Source: Brasenia schreberi (Eukaryota; Streptophyta; Magnoliopsida; Nymphaeales; Cabombaceae). Taken from it: DNA of 64,000 nucleotides. The notes below the pieces were generated by a model. It did not search any database, was not told the DNA's origin, and worked only from the letters and a program-made list of their open reading frames with translations. Positions 46,901 to 58,900 of the stretch are shown one piece after another. The DNA lies in contig JAYKKT010000059.1 of the NCBI GenBank assembly GCA_036023115.1, forward strand, positions 5,379,501 through 5,443,500. The letters run 5' to 3'. A program made the position numbers and the translations under genes. Positions within the stretch are counted from its first letter, which is position 1. The number at the start of each line of letters is the position of its first letter.

Positions 46901-49900
46901 AGATGGAATTGTATATTACCAAAAGAGGCAAAACTATGGAAACAAATGAGAATCAATTACAAACTATTTAATAACCACAATGCAATCGTAGGATATAGTT
47001 AAAATCAGTCCTCATGGTGCACTTGTTTAATAATTGAAGAATGCTATGTTACAAGTCTACTAGATATTTAGCTATTTCCCCTTTACAACATGATTCCACG
47101 TGTTTTATCAACTGATAAGTATAAACTACAGAGTTTTGGGTAATCTATACAACAACTGAGCCTTTTCCCATACTAGATGGGGTCAGCTACATGGATTCTT
47201 TGTTTCCATAGAGCCTAATCATGTGCTATGCTAATGGATAATGTGTCATACTAGTAGTTAACTCAACATCAGCTAAATCATTCTTTATTCTTTCTTTCCA
47301 ATACTTTTGTGGCCTTTCTCTACCTTTTTAACAATTTTACAATCTAGTTTCTCATATCTTCTTACCAGAGCTTCCTTCAATCATCTTTCTACATGTCCAA
47401 ACCACCTTAAATGATTTTTTCTCATTTTATCATCTATTGGTGTCACTCCCAATTTGTTTCTAATAACCTTATTACATATATGGCCTTTTCTTGTGTGACC
47501 ACTCATCCATCTCAACATCTTAATTTCTGTCACAGATATCTTTTGTAGATGTTGATCATTAATTGCCCAACACTTCGAACCATAAAATATAGTAGGTCTA
47601 ATTATTGCACTATAATATTTATCTTTCAACTTTAATAGTATCTTCTTGTCACATAGAATACATGATGCACCTCTCCATTTTAACTAACCTACATTAATTC
47701 TATGCATAACATCTCTATCAATTTTTCACTGCTCTAAACAATTTGTCATTGAATGAAGAATTAATCAGCAAAATAACTCAGACATTGAAAGGAAGAAGAA
47801 CTAGGTTGGTCGGCTGCTTCATTCCTGCCGCCACCTTCTTTTCATTTCTTATTATCGTTCCAACCCTATTGACAGCTAACTAATATATAAACCTAATCTA
47901 ACTTAAGGTACTAATATGCCCTTAATTAGTACTAACCTTTACATCATTAATCACGGGTCCTAATGGATCAGAATCTGATCCATTAGGATCCGAATTACAA
48001 GAGACAGATCCTAATTACAAGCGAGACATAATACGACACATTTAACTATACTAATTTATGATATAGACTCATACTAACAACTAATTATCTCCAACACTCC
48101 CCCTCAAGTTGGGTGAAAGATGGATGTTACACCCAACTTATTGCATAATCTCTGAAGTTGATCTCTAGTAACTGCCTTAGTCAACATATCTGCACATTGA
48201 TATCTTGATTGCACATGTTATAACTGAAATTCCTTTGCATATACACTGTCCTGTATAAAGTGATAATCAATCTTGATGTGTTTTGTTCTTTCATGATATA
48301 CTGGATTTGAGGCTATTTGTATCGCTGCTTTGCTGTCACAGAATATAGGTATAGGTTTTCCAGCAAATAAGTCCATTTCCATAAGTAATTATTGCAGTCA
48401 TTTTCCTTCACACATACCTGATTCTATTGCTCTGTATTCTGCTTCAGCTGTTGATCTTACTACCACTGACTGTTTCTTATTTTTTCATGATACTTTATTA
48501 CCTCCAATTAATGTTATATATCCTGTTGTAGACTTTCTATCCTCTGTTGAACATGCCCAATCAGTATATGTATAAATGTCAATGTCAGTGTGGCCATTAG
48601 ATGTGTAAGTGATCCCATGTCCTGGAGTTGTCTTCAGATATCGTAATATGTGAAACACAACATCTATGTGATGTTTTGATGGTGATTGCATAAATTTGCT
48701 TACTATACTCACGGCATAAGCTATATCTTGACGTGTGATTGTCAGGTATATCAATTTTCCCACCAATTGTTGATATTTAATTATATCAACTCTTTTAGCT
48801 CCATCTTCCATCTGTAACTTGTGATTTACATCCATTGGAATATATGTAGGTCTACAATTCTCCATCTTAATATCTTGCAACAGGTCTAAAGTATATTTTC
48901 TCTTATTCAGAAAGATATCTTTACCTGAATAGGCTACCTCAATGCCTAAAAAATAATGTAGTCTTCTAAGATCCTTAGTATCAAATAACCGATGAAGATC
49001 CTTCTTTAACTTTTGAATTTCTTTAATGTCATCACATGCTACAATAATATCATCTACATATACTAATAGTAGTGTTAATTTTTCCCCCTTTTTGAAGAAT
49101 AGTGTATGATCACTTACACTTTTTTGATATCTCAAATTTATAATACTCCTGTTGAATTTCTCAAACCACACTCTTAGTGATTTTTTAATCCATAGATAGC
49201 CTTTTTTAATATGCATACCTTTCTTTCAGGATTTGGATATCAAGGTGGTAACTCCATATAAATTTCTTCTTTAAGCTCTCTTTGTAGAAAAATATTTTTC
49301 ACATCCAGTTGCCACATTACCCAATTTCTTTGAACTGTAATACTGATAATAACTCGTATAGATGTAAGTTTTGCTACTGGTGCGAAACCTTGCTTTGTAC
49401 CTTTCTAATGAACCTTCTGCTTTGTATTTGATTGTATACACCCACTTGCATGAGACTGTTTTTCTGTCTTCAGGTAAGTCACTGAACTGCTTGAATTTCA
49501 GACTTCAGAGCTTCAACCCACTGCTTGTCTTTAGATGCTTCAAAGTAGCTTTTAGGAATTTGATGCATCTCAGCCTTTAGCACAAAATTATAGTAACTTT
49601 CTGATAATTTATTATAGGAAATAAATTGAGAAATTGGATGCTTACGACATGATCTTTTCCCTTTTCTGAGTGCTATGGGAACATCTGAATCATCTAAGTC
49701 CTTATCTCTTGTTTCTTCTACACTTTCCCTCGAATCAGAAGATCATGTTTCTCCTCCTTGATTTATTACTTCTTTTTGTCTATCCGTAAATATATTTCTC
49801 TCTCCCTTTCTGTATATTTGAATTATGTTTTCTTTTGGGATTCGATCTGTATTTTCTTCCTCTGATTCTTGACTCACACTGATTCGTGGTAGAACAACTG

Positions 49901-52900
49901 TTTCTTCAAAGATAGAGTCAGATACCTCATTCAACCTTTTATAGTATGGAGTAGTCTCAAAGAAGGTTACATCCATAGAAATATATCTTCTATGAGAGTT
50001 AGGATCGTAGCAAATGTATCCTTTCTTTTCACAAGAATATCCAATGAAAATGCATTTTATTGCCCTTGGATCAAACTTATCTCTGAATTGTTGATGAACA
50101 TGCACATAACAAACACAACCAAATATTCTGCGAATAAGATGAAATGAATTATCTCCAGGTTTAATTACCTTGAAAGGAGACTTTCCTGCAAGGGTCACAG
50201 TCGGAATTCTATTCATGATATATACTGCTATAAGAATCGCTTCAGGCCAGAAATATTTTGGGACATTGTGTTTAATAAGTAAAGTTCTAGCGATTTCCAA
50301 GATATGTCGATTACCATTTTGTTGTGGTGTGTGAGGACAAGCTGGGTGATGTATGATGCCATGAGAACTCAGAAAGGATTTAAAAGATGAGAAAAATATT
50401 CTTTTGCATTATCACTCGCAAAACATGAATTGTTTTTCCAAACTGATTCTTTATTTGGAACAAAAGGTTTGAAAAGCATTAAATAACTTCGAAACGATCT
50501 TTCATTAAAAATAACCAAGTACATCTTGAAAAATCATCAATAAAAGTAACAAGTACTAGCTGCCAATGCTCTTTTCTGTCTTAGAATCTGATTTCCAGGT
50601 AAGACATATAATCCATTGCATAGTTCACCACGTCCAAAGATTCTTCCCGTCTTCAAATCCTAAAAAACACAGTCATATGGAGAGAAAGTAACTGTCCAGT
50701 TCATGTCTCTAACCAATGAACTTACTGAAAGTAGATTTACTGAAAATTCTGGAATATATATCACTCAGTTAAGCCTGAGATTATCTCTCTAAATTGTTCC
50801 TTTCCCTTCCATCGGAATCAAAGAACCATTTGCTACTTTTACATATTAAGGAGTTGAAGCCACTTCATATTAGACTTATTTCCTACCATATGAACGATAG
50901 CTCCTGAATCTATTATCCAATTAGAGAAAACCGTAGAATCTTTAAGAGAGTAGTTACCGCTAATACTATAGAAAGTAGGAGGACTTAATTCTGTCTTTGA
51001 TGAGGAGGTTGAAGGTTGATCCCGTAGACGTGTTTCAATCTCTGCAAGCTGTTTCTTCAAGTTCGCCATTTCATCTATAGGATTCTTTTATGCTTTCTTC
51101 TCAGATACTGTTGCCACATGACTGCCATAATCTTTGTATTCTGTGGATTTTCTGCCATAAACTTTATATTTTGGAGGTTTCTCGATAATTTTCCAATAAT
51201 ACTCCCGTGTGTGTCCTCTTTTTTCATAATGTGTGCACTGTAATTTGTTCTTATCATCATAATTTTGATTCATTCCTCTTCCTCTACCAATAAATGCAGA
51301 TTTCTCAGCCTGTATATGTTCACCTTTCTCTAAATTCTTTCGATCTTCTTTCTTTAGTAGCAGTGAATATTTTGTTGCAAGATATGGAAGTTCTTCCTTG
51401 CTTAAAATATTCAACTTGATTGATTCGTATTCTGATGAAATTCCCTAGAGTAAATCAAACACTTTTCTAATTTCACCTTCAGTTGTTCTCTCCTTTACAC
51501 AGTGGTTGCACTTATTTTCCACAATAAGTCTCTGTTCATTCCAGAGTTTTTGTAATTCTCCAGAGTATTCACTGACTGATCTGGTTCCTTGGCGGCATTT
51601 TCTTATTTTTTCAATAATCTCATATTCTTTTGCTATATTTCTTTGTCTGGAATAAGCTTCTTCCATTGCAGACCAAATTTCAGTTGCTGATTCCATATAC
51701 ATAAAAGTCTTAATAGAAGGGTTTATAGATTGAATTAGCCATGAGCTGACGAGAGCATCATCTTTAGACCATCTTTCATAATCTGCACTGCTTCCTTCTA
51801 AAGTAGGTGGACTCTGTCTGATAATAGATGCCTTTCCTCTCGATCGTAGCACAAGTTCAATAGACCTAGCCCATTCTCTGTAAATTCTTCCATCTAGGCG
51901 GATATTTGTAATTTGGAATGGTTCTACCTTTTGATCATTTCCATATATAGACGATAATGATTCTTCTTTCAATCTTCCTTTCATGTTGATTCACACATGC
52001 TTGAAACTAGAATTTCTTTCTTCAAATAGATTGATAAAACAGAGTCTGTGTGATATTGTATCAGTTTATTTGCATTTGCACTTTGCTGCAAATATTTCTG
52101 TATATACTAACTCAATCTATACTGTGTCTACTTGTAGGTCACTCTTGATTATGTAATACAAGAATCAAGATTCTCAATGACTGATTTGATTTCAGTCCAC
52201 CACAACTTCAAGGTATGTCGATGATTGCTGACTTATATGATGGCGCAGAAAAAACTAAATTTGTAAGTTGTGCACAATACCTCCAAGGTATGTCGATGCC
52301 CTTACTTATAATGTTTATTTCTCCTCTGAAGAAATCAGTGAACTGGTTCAGATAAATATCCATGTCTGATTCAACAAGTACCACAACTGATTCAACAATA
52401 TAAATCTGATAAACTTCAACCTGATTGATTATTCCATGACTACAACCCTTAATAACGTGATTTGAATCTGTGATTCGATTCACAATCGGCTGATTCAAGA
52501 TACTCTCAACCTTCTTGCAGTGTGTTATAGACTTGCACGTTGTTTGATGGAGTATTTCAAATTTTTCTCATTAAACTTTTAAAGGACTAACACTTTACTT
52601 ACTTGGAATCTTTTTCCAGGAATGAATCAATGCGACAGGCTGCTGTATTTGCGTTCAAGGCTCTGATACCATGTTATTGAATGAAAAATTAATCAGCAAA
52701 ATAACTCCGACATTGAAAGGAAGAAGAACTAGGTTGGTCGGCTGCTTCATTCTTGCCGCCACCTTCTTTTCATTTCTTATTATTGTTCCAACCCTAATGA
52801 CAACCAACTAATATATAAACCTAATCTAACTTGAGACAAATCCTAATTACAAGAGAGACATAATACGACACATTTAACTATACTAATTTATGATATAGAC

Positions 52901-55900
52901 TCATACTAACAACTAATTATCTCCAACACAATTGACCATAGGTATCTAAAACTTTCCTTATGAGAGATGCAATGTATAATTTTTATGTCCTCTAAACTAA
53001 CCAAATGATCAAACTTGCATTCCATATATTATATTTTTATTCTACCAAATCGAAAGCCTTTACTTTCTAATGTTTCTCTTTACGGTTCTAATTTCCTATT
53101 AACTCTTTCTTTAGACTCATCCACTAACATAATGTCAGCTACAAATAACATGCACCAAGGTATTTCATCTTGAATATGTTTTGTTAATTCGTCAATGACT
53201 AATATAAATAAATATGGACTTAAAGTTGATCCCTGATATAAATGTAATATAATATTAACTTCAAAGAAGTTTGTCGGTCCTTCACGAGGACTCACACATG
53301 TTTGTGCACCATCACACATCTCTTATAAGATTAATGTATGTTAATCGGATACCTCTTTTTTCCAAGATTCTTCAAATAATATCTCTTGGCACCCTATCGT
53401 AAGCTTTTTTTATATCAATAAATACCATATGAAGGTTCTTTTTTACTCTAAAATATTTCATAAGACGTCTCAATAGGTGAATCACCTCGATAGTAGATCT
53501 TGATGATTTCATCCATAAAATTGAATTTAAAAGATTGAAATACAATAAATCAAGCCATGATTGAATCAAGAAAGCAGCGGCCCATCATCTTGGTTGTCGT
53601 CTGCGCTTTTCTTTATTCTGTTCTAACTACTCTAAAATCTAATTACAATTCCCAGTATTTATACTAATACTAATCTAACTTAAAAGACATAAATGCCCTT
53701 AATTAAGGACCCGATTCCCAATGAATCAGAATTTGATTCATTGGGACCCAAACACTTACATATTTGAGATACAAAATAGACTCAAAACATAAAAGAAAAA
53801 CAAGACTTTAAGTCTAGACTTATCTCCAACACGCCCCTCAAGTTGAGTCTTGAAGGCTTGTAATTCCTATCTTAGCAAGAGTTTTCTTAAATCCATTGAC
53901 TGATACTGGTTTACTGAGGATATCTGCCAGCTGATCTTCTGAGCATACGTGAACCAGGTTGAAAATACCTTGAGAAATCTTCTCTCTGATAAAGTGGCAA
54001 TCAATTTCTATGTGTTTGGTCCTTTCATGGAATACAAGATTCAAGGCTATTTGGAGGGCCGCTTTACTATCTGTAAAGAAGTTAATCAGAATATTTCATT
54101 TGAGACCAATCTCCTCTAGAAGTGATACAATCCATAGGCCCTCACACATTCCGAGAGCAATGGCACGATACTCTGCTTCTGCACTTGATCTGGCCACCAC
54201 AGATTGCTTCTTACTTTTTCATGAGACTATATTTCCTCCTAAACATTCCATATAGCCACAAATAGACTTCTATCAGTTTTGGAACCTCTCCAATCAACAT
54301 CTGAATAAATTTCTAGATTAATTGACGAGTGTGGAGCATATAGTAACCCATAGGTTACTGAGGATTTTAAGTATCTGATAATATGAAATAGAGTGCTCAC
54401 ATGATGTTTGGATTGACAGTGCATCCACCTACTAACATATCCAACTGCGAAACTGATGTCAGGTCAAGTTATAGTTATGTATATCAATTTACCCACTAAT
54501 CTCTCGTACTTACCTATATCTTTATATGGTTCTGTAGACATATTATTTTCTTCTCTTGAAGTTTCCATGGGAGTAGAACATATTCTGCAATCTTCCATTT
54601 TAGTTTCTTTTAGTAAGTCAAGAATGTATTTTCTTTTACTTAGAAATAAACAATCATTCTTATGAATCACTTTTATTCCCAAGAAATAATGTAATTTGCC
54701 CAAGTCCTTCAAGTCAAACAATGTATTTAATCTTCTCTTTAGATCAACTATGCCATCTGTATCGTCACCTTTAATAATTATATCATCCACGTAGACCAAA
54801 AGCATGATAATTTTATGACCGTGCTTGATAAAGAGTGTATGATCACTGGCACACTTTCTGAAACCCAGTCTCATAATGCCATCACTAAATTTTTCGAACC
54901 ATACTCGTGGGGATTGTTTTAAGCCATAGATTGATTTCTTCAATTTACATACTTTATCCTGCTTTTGTTTCTGAAGATATCTAGGAGGTAAATCCATATA
55001 AATGAGAAGGCATTTTTAACATCCAATTACCATAACAACCATCCTTTATTGACCGCCACACTTAAAATAATTTTGATTGTATTCATTTTTACCACTAGAG
55101 CAAATGTTTCAGTGTAGTCGATGCCATATGACTGACTGTAACCTTTAGCTACTAATCTAGTCTTCATGCTTTATGTATGGGGAGCCCAAAGGTGTCTCAT
55201 CTTATCTTTGCCGACGACTTTTCGTCTAGTGTTCGGGGAGGCGGACCAAATGGCAGTTACCTTGGATATCTTACATAAGTTCTGTGAGTACTCTGGCCAT
55301 CAAGTGAATAATACGAAGTCTACTATAGGGTGTGTTTTCCAGGAATACGCATGCTTCTGTTCGCAAACGTCCGGTATCAATCTCCGAGATAAACTTCTAC
55401 TTTCGGGAGGTATCTGGGTGTACCAATGCAAGAAGGTCGCCGGACGAAGATTGATCATTTATATATCATTGAGACTCAAGCAAGACTGGTTGGAAAGCAA
55501 ACTGCCTGAGTTTTGCGGGACGAGTTGTATTGGCTTCGGTATTGGCATCGATACCGACCGATGTATCTTTCTATATTGCCATAAGCTTTGTACTTTATTA
55601 AAAACACCCATTTGCAACCTACTGTTTTCCTCCCTGATGGTAAGTCAACCAGTTCCAAGTTTTATTTCGGATTAGTGCAGCAATTTCTTCTTCCATAACT
55701 TTCTTCCATTCTGGTTGTTGTTCTGCTTCTTCGAATGTTTTTGGAATAGGGGTAGAGTCTATATTCATCATGAACAACTGATATTCTCTGGGATAGTTAG
55801 AATATGACACCAATTTCTGTAATGAGTATTTTGCCACTTCTCGTTTTCCTTTTCGAACTACAATAGGTAGATCAATATATGATGTATGGGAAGTTACTTG

Positions 55901-58900
55901 AGTAGGAAGTGAATCTGATCTTGAGTGAGGATCTTGATTGGGTAGAAAAGTCTTTCTTTCACCTTTTGTATACACCTGCCATTCCTTATCTTGAGAAGGT
56001 ATCATCTCTTCCTCTTCCCTTTCCTATAGTGACTGATTTTCAATCGGAGGAATATGTATTACATTTAGAGAGATTACTTCTGATGAAGGATCTTCCTACA
56101 AATTATAGAATGGTATATCTTCATGAAAGGTAACATCCAAAGTAACGTATAATTTTTTTCTGAGAGGATCATAACACTTATAACCTTTCCGAGTAGAGGA
56201 GTATCCCAAGAAAATGCATTTAATCGATCTTGCATCTAGTTTATCTCTCAAGCCATGATGAAGATGAATAAAACAAGTGCATCCAAAGACTCTGGGAAGT
56301 AAATGAAATTGCTTCTGGTGAGGATATAGTGAGTGAAACGGAGTATTGCCATTAAGGACTCTGCTTGGCATGCGGTTCATGAGAAATACTGTCGTTAAAA
56401 CTGCTTCACTCCAATAGTATTTAGGAGCATTACACCCAATCAAAAGGGTCCTAGCAACTTCTAAAATATGTCTATTCTTCCTTTCAGAAACTCCATTTTG
56501 TTGAGGAGAATAAGCATATGAAGTCTGATGCGATATTTCATGATCTACGAAGTATGAATGAAGTGATTGAGACATGAACTCTCCACCATTATCACTGTGA
56601 AATACTCTAATAGTACACTGAAATTGAGTTCGCACAAACTGACAGTAAACAGGGAGAATATTCGTCACTTCATATTTAGTTTTCATGAGGTATATCATTG
56701 TAAATCTAGTGCAGTCATCTATTAAATATATAAAGTACTTATATCCATGCAGAGAAGTAGTAGAACAAGGACCCCAAACATCAGAATGCATAATTTCAAA
56801 AGGAATAGATGATTTTTCTTCACTCAAAGGAAATGAAGTACGATGATGTTTTGCCTTCTAGCAGGTTTCATAGTTTAAATTCAAATTATTACAATGACTG
56901 AATTCAGGCAATAGTATCCTAAGTTTAGATAAAGGTAAATGTCCTAATCTCTGATGCCAGCGGGGTATATCCTTCTATTTTTTTGTAATAACAGTAGACT
57001 GCATAGCCGCTTCCTTATTTTATTCGCAGAAATAGAGGCCTCTACTCACACTACCCTTATCAAAGATCCTCCCCGTCCTCAGTTCTTGAAATACACATCC
57101 AGTAGAGTCAAAAACCTATACAACATTTCAGATCCTGAGTTAAGGCAAAAACTGATAATAAATTGACTAATATATTGGGAACATGTAAAACATCTTTCAA
57201 TACACCAAAAGAAGTAGTAATGTTTTCTTTTCCCATTAAAAGGGTGTGTGAGCCATCTGCCAATCGAATATTAACTTGTTCACGAGTCAACTCATAACTA
57301 TCAAAGAATTCCCTTCTACTGACCATATGATCGGTTGCATCAGAATCAATAACCCATATTTGAGAATGAGAAGTGTTTAAATCTCTTAGCAAAGAATGAG
57401 AAAGGATACACCATGGTTGCCTGAGAATCATTATTGGAGGATGTAGATGGGGTATGCGAATCAACCAACCGAGCCTTGAGCAACTCTATCTCCTTCTTCA
57501 TATCTCATATGAACTTGTACTCTTTTCAATATTCTGTTTTTTATTCTGATCACTGGTAAAATAAGCACTATTCGATCTATTCTGAAGGTGAGGGGGTCTG
57601 CCAACTAATTCCCAACATATCTCCTTCGTATGTCATGATTTTTCACAGTGAGAGCAGGTTAATTTTGCTTTTTCTTCAGGAGTAAGTGCAAATCTGCCTC
57701 TACCACGTCCATAACTTTCTCTACCACGGGAAAAAGAAGAATTTGATTTATTTCTTCCCACAAATGCAGTAGTTTCTGTATTGATTTTTGTCTCTTTCTC
57801 TAAATGTTTTCTATCTTCCTCCTGGAGTAATAGGGAATATATTGTGCTTAAGGACGATAGTTCTTCTCTGCTAAGAATGTTGTTTTTTACTGCTTCATAT
57901 TCTGAAGAAATACCCCACAGAAGATCAAACACTTTCCTCTCTTCATACTCTTCATTTCGCTCTTGAGTGCAATTTTGATATTTTGTCTTGGAATAAAGTT
58001 GTAGCTCTTCCCAAAAGCCTCTAAGTTCTGCATAATATTCACTAACAGTTCTGCCTCCCTGTATGCATCTTCTAATTTTCTCAATAAGATCATATTTCTT
58101 GACGATATTTTTTCCATTGGCATAAGCATCATGAACTGCTAACCAAATATCCTTAGCTGTCTCTAAGAACATAAATGTACTAGCAATCGGTGGAGACATG
58201 GATTAAAGAAGCCAGATACTAACTAGTGCATTTTCCCTACGCCATCTTCCGTAAAAAGGGTCATTCATCAGAGGTTGTAATATGTCACCGGTCAAATAAT
58301 CGTAACGCCTCCTTGCCATTACTGCTAACTCTATAGATCTGGCCCACTGAAGAAAATTTTTCCCATCTAATTTCAGATTGGTTATTTGAAATCCTTCACC
58401 TTTGTCAGCAGAACTCTGTTCGTTTGTATCTCTCATCTTAATTCCTTCCATTCATATAAAAGTTCTCACAGAAGTAATTGTCTGCCGTCTAGCACTCTTC
58501 GAATAAACAACTAAAAAAAAACTTAATCAAAGCACAGAAGCTGAATCGGTTGGCTTTTATTCTTGAATTTTATAACTATGTGCAGTCAATTTCATGCATG
58601 GACTGAATGACTGTATGTTGCTGATTACAACTAAGAACTCCTTTGATATTGGTACTTTTAATCACACCACAAAATGTAATTGCTGACTTCCACAATACCA
58701 ACTCTTATACGTTTTGCTATGAACATAACCACATGAACGTGTGCTTCACTTAGAATCCCTTTTCTATGGATTCTCTTGTCACCATAAAATTAGCCGATAA
58801 AAAAAAATGATTAAAATAGGCTTACGTCTTAACTGAGATCCATGTAACCTGCAAGTTGATGCTCCACGTGGGCTGCAACTTCAAGTTTCGGCTCTGATAC

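Larger units (their letters stand above)
47744..52928 (-). mobile_element. Ty1/copia element 1 with LTRs, defective
   Basis: A 5.2 kb element with LTRs 47744-48096 and 52672-52928 (TG...CA) and the target duplication caatt at 47739-47743 and 52929-52933. Minus-strand order: primer site, gag 51984-51088 (one stop at the FDLL-GIS position; zinc-knuckle cysteines partly lost, [15 protein letters not shown]), protease with DSGA near 50905, a broken integrase 50640-49743, reverse transcriptase with YVDDII near 49060, and RNase H to about 48485. The integrase lacks its zinc-binding N-terminus, and a 15-bp gap after QQNG removes the catalytic glutamate. It cannot integrate alone. Confidence 0.93.

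Noticed and set aside
55166..55675. 169-codon frame as a host gene
   Set aside because: The first part is a frame-shifted L1 reverse-transcriptase piece and the last part is the antisense of copia reverse transcriptase.
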